Shown here piece by piece: positions 50,984 to 59,430 of a stretch of DNA of 64,000 nt (the stretch's first letter is position 1; every line of letters starts with the position of its first letter). The notes below the pieces were generated by a model, which worked only from the letters and a program-made list of their open reading frames with translations, did no database searches and was not told where the DNA came from. Location: NCBI GenBank assembly GCA_035999765.1, contig CP108521.1:930001-994000 (forward strand), written 5' to 3'. Position numbers and translations under genes: made by a program. This DNA comes from Streptomyces sp. NBC_01231 (GTDB taxonomy: Bacteria; Actinomycetota; Actinomycetes; Streptomycetales; Streptomycetaceae).

Positions 50984-51790
50984 ATGAGCACCCTCGCCTT
51001 CAAGGTCCTCGACCTCGACTTCCCCGCCGGCGTCAAGAACAAGACCGCCACCCTCGTCACCGGTGAGAGCGAGGCACTCCTCGTCGACGCCGCCTTCACC
51101 CGAGCCGACGGCCACCGGCTGGCCGCCGAGGTACTCGACTCCGGCAAGAAGCTGACCACCGTCTACGTCAGCCACGGCGACCCCGACTTCTACTTCGGCG
51201 CCGAAGTCCTCGCCGACGCCTTCCCCGAGGCCCGGTTCGTCGCCACCCCGATCGTCATCGAGCACATCCAGCACTCCTACGAGGGCAAGCTCAAGGCCTG
51301 GGAGGCGCTCGGCCCCAACCTGCCGACCCGTCTGGTCGACCTCACTCCCCTGACCGGCGACCTCACGCTGGAGGGCCACCGCTTCGAGCTCAAGGGCGGC
51401 CCGGACGACCTGCCCGACCGCCACTACCTGTGGCAGGCCGAGCACCGCGCCGTCCTCGGTGGCGTCCTGCTCTTCCAGCGGGAGCACGTCTGGGTCGCCG
51501 ACACTCCCACCCCCGAGGACCGCTCCGCCTGGATCACACTTCTGGACGAGATGGCCGCCCTCGACCCGGAGTTGGTCGTCCCCGGTCACCGCCTGCCCGA
51601 CAGCCCTGCCGACGCTTCCGCGATCACCGCCACCCGCGACTACCTCCTCGCCTTCGAGGAGGAACTCGGCAAGGCGGCCGACGGTGCCGCGCTGACCGAA
51701 GCCCTGGTGAAGCGCTACCCCGACAACGGCATGCTGATCGCCGCCCAGCTCGGGGCGAAGGTCGCCAAGGGCGAGATGAAGTGGGGCTGA
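50984..51790 (+). CDS. Metallo-beta-lactamase-fold protein with degenerate metal site
   Basis: A 268-residue MBL-fold protein: LLVDAAFTRADGHRLAAEVL, then VYVSHGDPDFYFGAEVL where most members have HxHxDH, HRAVLGGVLLFQ where an Asp ligand is usual, and VVPGHRLPDS. The first His and one Asp remain; the second and fourth ligands are replaced (Asp, Phe). This variant occurs in proteins annotated as MBL hydrolases in actinomycetes; a changed metal or a non-catalytic role is possible. ATG 50984 follows AGGAG by seven bases. Next gene begins five bases later. Confidence 0.78.
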   Translation: MSTLAFKVLDLDFPAGVKNKTATLVTGESEALLVDAAFTRADGHRLAAEVLDSGKKLTTVYVSHGDPDFYFGAEVLADAFPEARFVATPIVIEHIQHSYEGKLKAWEALGPNLPTRLVDLTPLTGDLTLEGHRFELKGGPDDLPDRHYLWQAEHRAVLGGVLLFQREHVWVADTPTPEDRSAWITLLDEMAALDPELVVPGHRLPDSPADASAITATRDYLLAFEEELGKAADGAALTEALVKRYPDNGMLIAAQLGAKVAKGEMKWG

Positions 51791-51795
51791 CCACC

Positions 51796-52218
51796 ATGAC
51801 CTCACCGAACGCCGACTTCGCGACCTCCACCGCCCCCGCCGACGTGGTGCGCCGCCAGTACCTCGCCTCGGCGGCCGCAGACCTGGCGGCCCTGCGCGCC
51901 ACGCTCGCGCCCGACGTGGAGTGGACCGAGATGGCCGGCTTCCCGCTCGCCGGCACCTACCGCACGCCGGACGGCGTCACCGAGAACGTGATGGAGCGCC
52001 TCGGCAAGGAGTGGGACGACTGGACGGCCCACGACGACACCTACGTCGTCGACGGCGAGAACGTCGTGGTCCTGGCCCGCTACACCGCCACCAACAAGGC
52101 CACGGGCAAGGACATCGCCGTACGCGTCGCCCACCACTTCGTCGTACGCGGCGGACTGATCGTCCGCTTCGAACAGTTCGTCGACACGGCACTCGTACGC
52201 GAGGCCATGACGAGGTGA
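51796..52218 (+). CDS. SnoaL-like/NTF2-fold protein
   Basis: A 140-residue cone-shaped alpha+beta barrel protein of the SnoaL-like ketosteroid-isomerase superfamily: RRQYLASAAADLAALRATLAPDVEWTEMAG shortened here, then HHFVVRGGLIVRFEQFVDTALV at the end. Such domains act as isomerases, hydrolases or binding proteins. Five bases after the MBL gene, followed by a strong terminator; its role with its two neighbours is unknown. Confidence 0.8.
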   Translation: MTSPNADFATSTAPADVVRRQYLASAAADLAALRATLAPDVEWTEMAGFPLAGTYRTPDGVTENVMERLGKEWDDWTAHDDTYVVDGENVVVLARYTATNKATGKDIAVRVAHHFVVRGGLIVRFEQFVDTALVREAMTR

Positions 52219-52290
52219 GCACTCCCGCCGGGCTCGCGACGCCGCCCGGCGGGGAGACAGCGCCGCCTGGACGACCGTAGGTGCCACCCC

Positions 52291-52330
52291 CGGAGCGGCC
52301 GTCCCGCACACACGCGGGACGGCCGCTCCG
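52291..52330. terminator. Very strong bidirectional terminator
   Basis: A perfect 17-base stem (left arm CGGAGCGGCCGTCCCGC) with a six-base loop ACACAC, between the convergent SnoaL-like and MFS genes. Confidence 0.88.
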
Positions 52331-52337
52331 TACGCGC

Positions 52338-53528
52338 TCACGCCCTCGCTCCTACCGGCCGCCGGCGCAGGTAGACGGCCGCGATCGAGACCAGGACGGC
52401 CATGCACGCGATGAACACCAGCCCGGCGCCCTCCAGGCCGATCGGCCCCGTCAGTACACCCACACCGATCACCGGTACCGAGATGCCCGTGTAGGCCACC
52501 ACGAACAGCGTCGAGATCACTGACGCGCGGCGGTCCGCGGGAGACACCTGAGCCACTGCGGACAGCGCCCCGCGAAACGCCAGCCCCTGCCCGCACCCGC
52601 CGACGACCGCGCTCAGGACCACCAGCGACAGCAGGTCCCACCGCAGCGCGCCCGCAAGCAGCGCCAGCCCGGCGAAGAGCCCCGCGCAGCCCAGCGGCAG
52701 CGATCGTTCCGTCCCGACCCGGCCGACCGCCAGTTGCCCCGCGGTCGAGGAGAAGAACGCGAGCGCGACGACGAGTCCGCTCAGGGCGTGGTTGTGCACG
52801 TCCAGGGACTGCTCGAGGAACGCCGGGCTGACCGAGGTGAACACCCCGAACAGCGCGAACCCCACGAACGAGGCGATCGCCGCCGGCGCGAACACCGACC
52901 GCACCTGTGGGGGCAGGGCCGGCCGCTGCGGCCGTACGGTGCTCAACGGCCGGGCCTCGTCCACGGTCTCCGGCAGCCACAGCAGGACGGCGACCGAGGC
53001 GGTCACCAAAGCGAGGTGTACGGCGAACGGCAGGTACAGCGGTGGGACGGCGTACTGGGCGAGCACTCCGGCGAGCAGCGGACCACAACCCAGCCCGCCC
53101 ATGTTGGCGGCGGTCGCCACGAAAGTGGCCCGGGACGTGCCGCCTTCGGGCGCCAACTCCATCACGTAGACCGTGGCGGCCCCGGTGAACAGGCCGGCGG
53201 ACACACCCGACAACAACCGCCCCGCGTACAGCCAGCCCAGCCCGGTGGCACACAGGAAACAGACGGCACTCGCCGCCGCGAATCCCAGGCCCACCAGCAG
53301 CACCGGCCGCCTGCCCACGGCATCCGAGACGTTGCCCGCCAGCAGCAGCACGCCGATGACCCCGAAGGCGTACACGGCGTACACCACGGTCACCGTCAGC
53401 TCGGAGAACCCGAACTTCTCCTGATAGAGGCCGTAGAGGGGCGTCGGCAGCGTGGTACCGACCATGCACACGGCGAACACGGCCCCACTCAGCACACACT
53501 GGCGCCACCCTCGGCGATCACCGACCAT
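52338..53528 (-). CDS. MFS transporter
   Basis: A 396-residue transporter with about 12 membrane segments, beginning with QCVLSGAVFAVCMVGTTLPTPLYGLY and motif A-like LAGNVSDAVGRRPVLL. Belongs to the sugar-efflux/drug-efflux type (AraJ-like). The start was set at ATG 53528 although its ribosome binding site is weak; GTG 53555 is possible. It is convergent with the MarR-DsbA unit and divergent from the AraC/GyrI-type regulator at 53720, which could sense its substrate. Confidence 0.82.
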   Translation of the reverse strand: MVGDRRGWRQCVLSGAVFAVCMVGTTLPTPLYGLYQEKFGFSELTVTVVYAVYAFGVIGVLLLAGNVSDAVGRRPVLLVGLGFAAASAVCFLCATGLGWLYAGRLLSGVSAGLFTGAATVYVMELAPEGGTSRATFVATAANMGGLGCGPLLAGVLAQYAVPPLYLPFAVHLALVTASVAVLLWLPETVDEARPLSTVRPQRPALPPQVRSVFAPAAIASFVGFALFGVFTSVSPAFLEQSLDVHNHALSGLVVALAFFSSTAGQLAVGRVGTERSLPLGCAGLFAGLALLAGALRWDLLSLVVLSAVVGGCGQGLAFRGALSAVAQVSPADRRASVISTLFVVAYTGISVPVIGVGVLTGPIGLEGAGLVFIACMAVLVSIAAVYLRRRPVGARA

Positions 53529-53719
53529 GCCGCCGACGGTAACCCCGCGCGCCACCCCGGCCGGCCCGGCAAGCCGCCGGTACGGGAAATTCGAGGGGGA
53601 CCCGCCGAACAGCGGAACCGTTCCGGGGCCGGCTCACCCGACCGGACCGGGCACAGGATGTCGGGTCCGGCAGGGTGGGTCCTTCCTAACGTGAGTGAAC
53701 GAAAGGGAAGGAGGCCGGG

Positions 53720-54586
53720 GTGCTGGAGCGGCTGAACCAGGCCATGGAGCACATCGAGCGCCACCTCGATCAGCGGATCGAGGTGGCAGACCTGGCGCGC
53801 ATCGCGGTGACGTCGGAGTACCACTTCCGTCGGCTGTTCTCCGCGCTGGCGGGGATGCCGCTGTCGGAGTACGTCCGTCGCCGACGGCTGACGATCGCGG
53901 GTGCCGAAGTACTGGCCGGGGAGCGGACGTTGCTGGAGGTCGCGGTGCGTTACGGCTACACCTCCGGGGAGGCGTTCGCGCGTGCGTTCCGTGCGATGCA
54001 CGGCGTCGGACCCGGCGAGGCCAGGCGGGTCGGTGCGAGTCTGCAGTCCCAGCCACGGATGTCCTTCCGCCTCATCGTCGAAGGGAGCAGCAGCATGCGG
54101 TACAGGGTCGTGGAGAAGGAGGAATTCCGTGTGGTCGGCAGGAAGGCGCGGGTCCCCCTCGTGCACGAGGGGATGAACCCGGCCATCGCCGCCTTCATCC
54201 GCGGCATCGGCCAGGAGACGATTCAGCGGATCCAGAGCCTGTCAGATCAGGCGCCCGAAGGGATCGTCGCGGTGAGCGACAACCTGGACGAGAGCCGGGC
54301 CGAGGGAACCGAACTCGACTACTACCACGGCGTGGTGACCCGGGCCGCCGTGCCTGAGGACATGGACTCGCTCACGGTCCCGGCCGGTACGTGGGCCGTC
54401 TTCGAGAACTCCGGGCCGTTTCCGCAGGCACTCCAGTACCTGTGGCGGGACGTGTTCACCCAGTGGTTCCCGTCCAACCCGTACCGGAGCCGTCCAGGGC
54501 CCGAGATCCTGCGGACCCGGCTGTCGCAGGACGCGGCGCAGGCGGACGCCGAGCTGTGGATTCCCGTGGAGCGGACTGGGGTCTGA
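53720..54586 (+). CDS. AraC family regulator with GyrI-like effector domain
   Basis: A 288-residue regulator of the Rob/SoxS-BmrR hybrid type. Residues 1-105: two AraC helix-turn-helices (RIEVADLARIAVTSEYHFRRL, LLEVAVRYGYTSGEAFARAF). Residues 125-288: GyrI-like small-molecule domain (YRVVEKEEFRVVGRKARVPL, AGTWAVFENSGPFPQALQYL, ELWIPVE). GTG start with GGAAGGAGG eight bases upstream. The divergent MFS exporter at 53528 is the probable target. Confidence 0.87.
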   Translation: MLERLNQAMEHIERHLDQRIEVADLARIAVTSEYHFRRLFSALAGMPLSEYVRRRRLTIAGAEVLAGERTLLEVAVRYGYTSGEAFARAFRAMHGVGPGEARRVGASLQSQPRMSFRLIVEGSSSMRYRVVEKEEFRVVGRKARVPLVHEGMNPAIAAFIRGIGQETIQRIQSLSDQAPEGIVAVSDNLDESRAEGTELDYYHGVVTRAAVPEDMDSLTVPAGTWAVFENSGPFPQALQYLWRDVFTQWFPSNPYRSRPGPEILRTRLSQDAAQADAELWIPVERTGV

Positions 54587-54636
54587 GCGCCGGCGCGCGG
54601 CGGCCCTCGGCCGCCGCGCGCGACGCCCGGTGACGG

Positions 54637-55698
54637 TCAGCCCTGTCGCTCGTCCTGTGCGCGCTGTGCGTCGCCCGGCTGCCGGCCGGCCGCGTCGACG
54701 ACGGCGTGTTCCAGTTCGGCCTCGCTGGAGAGCAGCGCGCCCGCCTTCGCGTATGAGGCGTCCTTGGTCAGATAGGTGCGGGAGCCGAGGAAGGAGAAGT
54801 CCTTCTTGTCGAAGACCCACTCGGTGCGCAGGCCGTAGCGTGTGTCGTCGCGGGCGATGCCGAGGCCCTTGCGGCCGATCGCGTCGCGGGCCTGAGGGGC
54901 CGGGGTGACACCGGGGATCTTCGCCGCGGCCCGGTAGAGGGCGGCGGCGGTACGAGGCGGCATCATCCCGCCGAGCAGGGATCCGATCTGCTCGAACACC
55001 GCCTGGTCGCGTTCCCGGCCCTCGGGACGCGGGGTCTTGGCGTACAGATAGGTCAGCAGTTTGTCGGGGTCGGTGGGCAGTGAGCTGAGCCAGTGGTAGG
55101 TGGGCCTGTTGATGCCGGCCGGTGTGCCGTTGGTGTCACCGAGTTCGGCGTTGATGGGGAGGGTCTCACCGTCCTCGCGCATCAGGCCGAGCTTCCGCAG
55201 GGGCCTCGGGTCCTGTGCGGCCCACACCTCACGTTCCACCAACGGGTCGAGGACAGCCTTCCCGCTGGTCAGGTCGGCCCCTTGGAGCTTCTCCCGGGTG
55301 TACACGAACTGGTCGTCGCGCACCGTGGGGTCGGTGCGCGTCTCCGTGGCGTCGGAGATCCGGTCCAGGAGCGCGGCGGCGGGCTGCATGTCGGCGGCCG
55401 CACGGTGCGACGCGGTGCCGGCGGGCCCCCGGTCACTGCCGGTCAGTGTGATTCCCGCGGTCACGGCGCAGGCCAGGGCCAGGGCGGTCGCCGGCGCCAG
55501 CACCGCGGGGCGCAGCAGCCGACGAGCCGGCCGGGTACGGGTGACCTGGTCGTGGTCCATGTGATGCATCAGAAGGTCCTTGTGCCGAAGGTGCTGCTCG
55601 CGCGGAAGGTCCCAGTCGGCAGGGGCCGGCAGCAGGCGGGCGATCTCGTCGCGGTCGCCGTGGCGCTCAGGGGAAGCCCCCGTGGCCTTGTCGTTCAT
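54637..55698 (-). CDS. CU044_5270 family membrane protein, partner of the ECF sigma factor
   Basis: A 353-residue protein: cytoplasmic N-terminus of about 55 residues (PADWDLPREQHLRHKDLLMHHM), one membrane helix (AVLAPATALALACAVTAGITL near 65-85) and a large extracytoplasmic domain rich in charged residues with FVYTREKLQGAD and GTPAGINRPTYHWLSSLP. This architecture and the four-base overlap with a sigma-factor gene are typical of CU044_5270 proteins, which likely act as anti-sigma or sensing partners. ATG 55698 with GGAGGAG six bases upstream; the longer frame is not used. Confidence 0.85.
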   Translation of the reverse strand: MNDKATGASPERHGDRDEIARLLPAPADWDLPREQHLRHKDLLMHHMDHDQVTRTRPARRLLRPAVLAPATALALACAVTAGITLTGSDRGPAGTASHRAAADMQPAAALLDRISDATETRTDPTVRDDQFVYTREKLQGADLTSGKAVLDPLVEREVWAAQDPRPLRKLGLMREDGETLPINAELGDTNGTPAGINRPTYHWLSSLPTDPDKLLTYLYAKTPRPEGRERDQAVFEQIGSLLGGMMPPRTAAALYRAAAKIPGVTPAPQARDAIGRKGLGIARDDTRYGLRTEWVFDKKDFSFLGSRTYLTKDASYAKAGALLSSEAELEHAVVDAAGRQPGDAQRAQDERQG

Positions 55699-56321
55699 GT
55701 GAGCTCCTCCCGTACGGGCAGGGCCGCGATCGCGGCCGCACTTGTCATCTCTCCGCGGGCCGTGGGTGGTTCCCGCTCTTCTGCCGCGAGTCGGGCGAGC
55801 TTCTTGCGGGCACGTGACAGACGGGAACGCACGGTTCCCACGGCGATGCCCAGGGCTTCGGCCGTCTGCTGGTAGTCCAGGCCGGACCAGACACACAGGG
55901 CGAGAACCTCTCGCTCCTGGCGTCTGAGTCGGCCCAGGGAGGCCTGGACAGCGCGCAGGTACCGTGCGTCGTCGATGCGCCCGACTGTTCGGGGCGCGAA
56001 ATCCTCTTCCACGCGTGGCTGCGGCTGACGTGCCAGGAACAGTTGCCGTCTGCGCACTCCCCGGCGGGCGTTGTCAGCCTTGTGTGTGGCGATGCCCAGC
56101 AGCCAGGGCAGCAGGGAGCCGCCGTCCTCCAGCACACGTTCGCGGGTCCGCCACGCGGTCAGGAACGTGTCGGACATGATCTCTTCGGCCGTCGACCAGT
56201 CGCCGGTCAAGCGCAGCCCGTGGTTGTACACGGCTCGGGCGAACTCCTCGTACAGCTGGGCGAACGCCTCCCGGTCCCCCTCGCGCACTCGGCGGCGCAC
56301 ATCGTTTTCTGAATCCCTCAC
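55695..56321 (-). CDS. ECF-type RNA polymerase sigma factor
   Basis: A 208-residue sigma-70 factor of the ECF class: region 2 (FAQLYEEFARAVYNHGLRLTG, AEEIMSDTFLTAWRTRER) and region 4 (REVLALCVWSGLDYQQTAEALG then VRSRLSRARKKL with its helix-turn-helix). GTG 56321 is the likely start; GTG 56369 would add 16 residues without homology. It overlaps the CU044_5270 partner by four bases, the usual sigma/regulator unit. The signal it answers is unknown. Confidence 0.87.
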   Translation of the reverse strand: MRDSENDVRRRVREGDREAFAQLYEEFARAVYNHGLRLTGDWSTAEEIMSDTFLTAWRTRERVLEDGGSLLPWLLGIATHKADNARRGVRRRQLFLARQPQPRVEEDFAPRTVGRIDDARYLRAVQASLGRLRRQEREVLALCVWSGLDYQQTAEALGIAVGTVRSRLSRARKKLARLAAEEREPPTARGEMTSAAAIAALPVREELT

Positions 56322-56693
56322 GACCACTTCTCTCCGCGACACGGGAGGAGTTCCTGTGGCCTGAGTCACGCACTGATGTCACCGCTAGGTCTCCGTCGCC
56401 ACCTGCCGAGGGATCCTCGCACACCGGCCGCCGGCACCGGAGACATGGCTTCCGGCACGGTCCGCCGGGCAGTTGGACGACTCGCGTGCGCAGGTCCCGC
56501 CATCACCCACAGAACACTGATGTCAGTGCGGGGATCTGCGCGAAGAGAACAACCCGCCCTTGTTGTCCGTACTATCGCTACGACAGGGCACTGCGCCTTG
56601 TATGTGACTGCCGCCCCGTAGCAATCGTCCGAGACACACTCGTGCGGCAGTCCCGTCGACTCCGGCCTCGAGCCGAGGAAAGGTTGTGCACTC
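56322..56693. other. Non-coding divergent region
   Basis: 372 bases between the sigma factor and the Ala/Lys-repeat protein. I see no gene, strong hairpin or convincing palindrome. The right part (56540-56640) is less GC-rich, with CCTTGTTGTCC and TACTATCG, and probably carries the promoter of the gene at 56694. Confidence 0.4.
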
Positions 56694-57491
56694 ATGTCGC
56701 AGAACACCTCAGTCACCGAACTGACATCGCAGTACACCACCCAGGTAGCCACCGACCTCGAACGCAACACCAAGGAGCAAGAACGCATCGGTGGGGAAAT
56801 CGCCGCGCTGCAGGAGCAGTTGGCGGCCCTCCAGCGTGACCACGCGGTGCTGACCAACATCCAGCAGGCGATCGGCACGGCACCGGCATCCGCGCAGCCC
56901 TCGGTCCCGTCGGACAGTGTCGCGGTACCCGCTCCTCGCAAGAAGACGGCCACCGGGTCCGGCACAGGCAAGCGAGCGGGAACGAAGAAGACCGCCCCTC
57001 AGCCCGGTCGGGCCGCAGCCGGCAAGACCGCAGCCAAGTCCACTGCCGGCAAGTCCACTGCCGAGAAGCCGGCTGCCGCCAAGGCGACGGCGGGGAAGTC
57101 GGTTGCCGACAAGGCGGTCGCCGGCAAGGCGACTGCCGGGAAGACGGCTGCCGGCAAGTCCGCTGCCGAGAAGCCCGCGGGGAAGCCCGAAGCCGCGAAG
57201 TCGGCCCAGCCGACGCTTGTCGACCTGGTCCGCCGCCACCTCACCGAGCAGAAGGAACCGCGTTCGGCCGCGGAGATCACCACTGCCCTCGACAAGTCCC
57301 ACCCCGAGCGCGGCGTCAAGACGACCGTGGTGCGCACGACACTCGAAGGGCTGGTCGCCAAGAGCCAGGCGCAGCGCTCGAAGCAGGGAGCATCCGTCTT
57401 CTACACCGCTCCCGACGCGCCGAAGCAGGCCGCACCCAAGCAGACCGCACCCAAGCAGGCCGAGGAGCAGCCCGCAAAGGCCGACGCATAA
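56694..57491 (+). CDS. Coiled-coil, Ala/Lys-repeat, winged-helix-like protein (histone H1-like)
   Basis: A 265-residue protein in three parts. Residues 1-65: a coiled coil (RNTKEQERIGGEIAALQEQL, AALQRDHAVLTNI). Residues 75-175: a basic low-complexity tail built on KTAAGKS/KSTAEKP/KATAGKS units, as in bacterial histone H1-like and HupS/Lsr2-related tails, expected to bind DNA non-specifically. Residues 178-245: PTLVDLVRRHLTEQKEPRSA, ITTALDKSHPERGVKTTVV, RTTLEGLVAKSQAQRS, which reads as a winged helix. The last 20 residues are PKQ/PAKADA repeats. I infer a nucleoid-associated or DNA-bridging protein that oligomerises through its coiled coil. Confidence 0.75.
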   Translation: MSQNTSVTELTSQYTTQVATDLERNTKEQERIGGEIAALQEQLAALQRDHAVLTNIQQAIGTAPASAQPSVPSDSVAVPAPRKKTATGSGTGKRAGTKKTAPQPGRAAAGKTAAKSTAGKSTAEKPAAAKATAGKSVADKAVAGKATAGKTAAGKSAAEKPAGKPEAAKSAQPTLVDLVRRHLTEQKEPRSAAEITTALDKSHPERGVKTTVVRTTLEGLVAKSQAQRSKQGASVFYTAPDAPKQAAPKQTAPKQAEEQPAKADA

Positions 57492-57508
57492 CCGACGCGC
57501 CGCACAGT

Positions 57509-57640
57509 GTGGCACCTGACCGCGGCGTAGGCCTACGCGTCTCCGTCGCGCTCAACGACATCGCCGCCGCGCCCGCAGAACTCGACCGCGCGGTCGGCGA
57601 GTTGGGGGCGCACGGCGCGCAGATGCACACCCCGTCAAGG
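57509..57640 (+). pseudogene. Possible amidohydrolase remnant
   Basis: VSVALNDIAAAPAELDRAVG followed by ELGAHGAQMHT resembles a short internal stretch of amidohydrolase-2 (ACMSD-like) enzymes, where xLPLQDPxxAxxELxRAVxELGxxGVQ is common. No start, metal motifs or continuation is visible; after position 57640 the similarity stops. Weak evidence. Confidence 0.3.
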
Positions 57641-57756
57641 GCTGCACGCGGCGGGCCCGGTCGGTGGACGGCCGGCCATCTCTGCCGACCGACACACGTA
57701 TGTGCCATACCGGGTGGAGACCCGCACACCATGACCGCGTCAGGAGGAGCCACCAC

Positions 57757-58347
57757 GTGACCAGTCGCGTCACCTTCGTCTCACCCGCGATGAGTTCGTC
57801 CCTGCGCCAGGCCCGCTTCGACGACGGGGGCTCGATCGACGCCGACGGGGCGGCGCGGGCCCGTGCCGCGGCGGGGTCCCTGCCGGCGGCCGTGCGTGTC
57901 GTGGTCTCTCCCACTGTGCGTTGTCAGGAGACGGCTGCCGCACTCGGTCTCGACGGCGCGCAGGCAGCGGAGTTGGCGGCACTGGAGGTGGGACTCTGGC
58001 GGGGCCTGACTCTGGCCGAGGTCGGCGCCGGTGAGCCGGAGGCGGTGACCCGCTGGCTCACCGACCCCGCGTCCGCGCCACACGGCGGGGAGTCCGTGGA
58101 GGATATGTGCGGCCGGGTGACGCGCTGGCTCGTGGCCTCCCAGGACGCGGGCGGCCGTACGCTCGCCGTCGTCGAGCCGGAGGTCGTGCGGGCCGCGGTG
58201 GTCCACGTGCTGGGAGCGCCCTCAGCGGCCTTCTGGCGTCTCGACGTGCCACCGCTGACGGCCACCACCATCAGTGGACGCAATGGCCGCTGGAACCTGC
58301 GGCTCGGGCACCCGTTGGACTCGGCCGAGGCAGTGGCGGACCACTGA
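57757..58347 (+). CDS. Histidine-phosphatase-fold protein lacking the catalytic His
   Basis: A 196-residue protein aligned in pattern with the phosphoglycerate mutase/CobC superfamily: SSSLRQARFDDGGSID, VVVSPTVRCQETAAALGL, GESVEDMCGRVTRWLV, TLAVVEPEVVRAAVVHVLG. The first RHG motif is replaced (FVSPAMSSSLRQARF) and the second catalytic His region reads VVEPEVVRA instead of VxHGxxI. Both active-site histidines thus seem lost while fold-forming parts remain. GTG 57757 follows AGGAGGAG. It is convergent with CbtA; such proteins recur beside CbtAB, so a role with cobalt/cobalamin is likely, but not as a classical phosphatase. Confidence 0.72.
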   Translation: MTSRVTFVSPAMSSSLRQARFDDGGSIDADGAARARAAAGSLPAAVRVVVSPTVRCQETAAALGLDGAQAAELAALEVGLWRGLTLAEVGAGEPEAVTRWLTDPASAPHGGESVEDMCGRVTRWLVASQDAGGRTLAVVEPEVVRAAVVHVLGAPSAAFWRLDVPPLTATTISGRNGRWNLRLGHPLDSAEAVADH

Positions 58348-58376
58348 GCGACGCCGGCCCAACGGGCCCCACGTCA

Positions 58377-59132
58377 TTACGGAGCGGCTACGGTCGTCCC
58401 CGCGGACACCGTGGCCGGCTTCGGGTGCAACAGCCGCTGGGCCAGTTCACCGAAGACGAGGCCGAAACCTCCCCACAGCGTGATCTGCATGGCGAGGGCC
58501 GACAGACGGAACCGCCACAGCAAGGCGGCCGGGAAGTCGCTCGGCACCTCGTTGATGGCGGGCAGGAACGCGTACGCCAGCCCGATCACGACGGCGAAGC
58601 CGAGGACGGCGACGACGGTGGCGTACCAGGTGCCCAGCCTCGGCGCGAGCCGCTTGCCCGCGATCACCGCGGCGACCGCGAGAAGCACCCCGAGCACCAT
58701 CATCAGGAAGTACAGCGTGGTGCGCTTGCCGATGGTGTCGTGGTCCCCTACCGCGGGCGGGTTGGCCGGGTACTTCAGGAACGGAACGACGTACACGGCG
58801 AGCAGCGCGGCCCCCGACAGCAGCAGCGCCGTGGCCCGCGGGGTGAAACGGCCCACGCGGCCGAGCGCGAAGCAGAAGGCGAGAGCGGCTATGCCGCCGA
58901 ACGCCACCCCGTAGATCAGCACGCCGGTGGCGAGGCCCGCGGTGGACTGCAGGGAACGGGAGACGAGTTCGACCTCGTGCTCGTGGGCGGGGGCATGGGA
59001 CTCCTCGAAACCGATGGCGCTGTCGACATTCGGTTCACCGAGGAAGTAGGCGACGATCAGGGCGAGCACGCCGGCGCCGAGGCCGGCGAGCATGCCCCGA
59101 ACGAGCAGGTTTCTTACTGTCGCGGAGTTCAT
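58377..59132 (-). CDS. cbtA: Cobalt transporter subunit CbtA
   Basis: A 251-residue membrane protein with about six helices (LLVRGMLAGLGAGVLALIVAYF at the start). A short His/Glu-rich segment after the first helix (ESHAPAHEHEVELVSRSLQS trimmed to ESHAPAHEHEVEL) may bind the metal, and the family stretch GLATGVLIYGVAFGGIAALAF follows. It lies 21 bases after cbtB on the same transcript behind a cobalamin riboswitch, which supports a cobalt-uptake role. Confidence 0.88.
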   Translation of the reverse strand: MNSATVRNLLVRGMLAGLGAGVLALIVAYFLGEPNVDSAIGFEESHAPAHEHEVELVSRSLQSTAGLATGVLIYGVAFGGIAALAFCFALGRVGRFTPRATALLLSGAALLAVYVVPFLKYPANPPAVGDHDTIGKRTTLYFLMMVLGVLLAVAAVIAGKRLAPRLGTWYATVVAVLGFAVVIGLAYAFLPAINEVPSDFPAALLWRFRLSALAMQITLWGGFGLVFGELAQRLLHPKPATVSAGTTVAAP

Positions 59133-59153
59133 GGGGTGTGCGGCGTCCCTAGA

Positions 59154-59375
59154 TCAGTGGCAGGGGAAGCCGAGGAGGTGGCGGGCGTCGTGAACCCACT
59201 CGTGGACGTCCCCGCCGGAGACGACTGAGGTCGCACCCTGTTCGGCGCCGACGAAGTAGAGCAGGACCAGCATCAGGATGCCGAAGAAGACCGCCCAGGG
59301 GGCGATGGCCTTCAGCGGGAGCTTGGCGGGAACGACGGGCGTGGTGGTTGTCGGCTGGGCGACATGCTGAGCCAT
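59154..59375 (-). CDS. cbtB: Cobalt transporter subunit CbtB
   Basis: A 73-residue protein with one membrane helix (PWAVFFGILMLVLLYFVG) and the typical C-terminal His cluster HEWVHDARHLLGFPCH, which is thought to bind cobalt. GAGGAGG lies six bases upstream of the ATG. The riboswitch ends about 55 bases before this start. Confidence 0.9.
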   Translation of the reverse strand: MAQHVAQPTTTTPVVPAKLPLKAIAPWAVFFGILMLVLLYFVGAEQGATSVVSGGDVHEWVHDARHLLGFPCH

Positions 59376-59430
59376 GGCAGGGCCTCCTCTGGGAGTTCGC
59401 GTCCCATCTCGGTGGTGCAGATGACGACGG

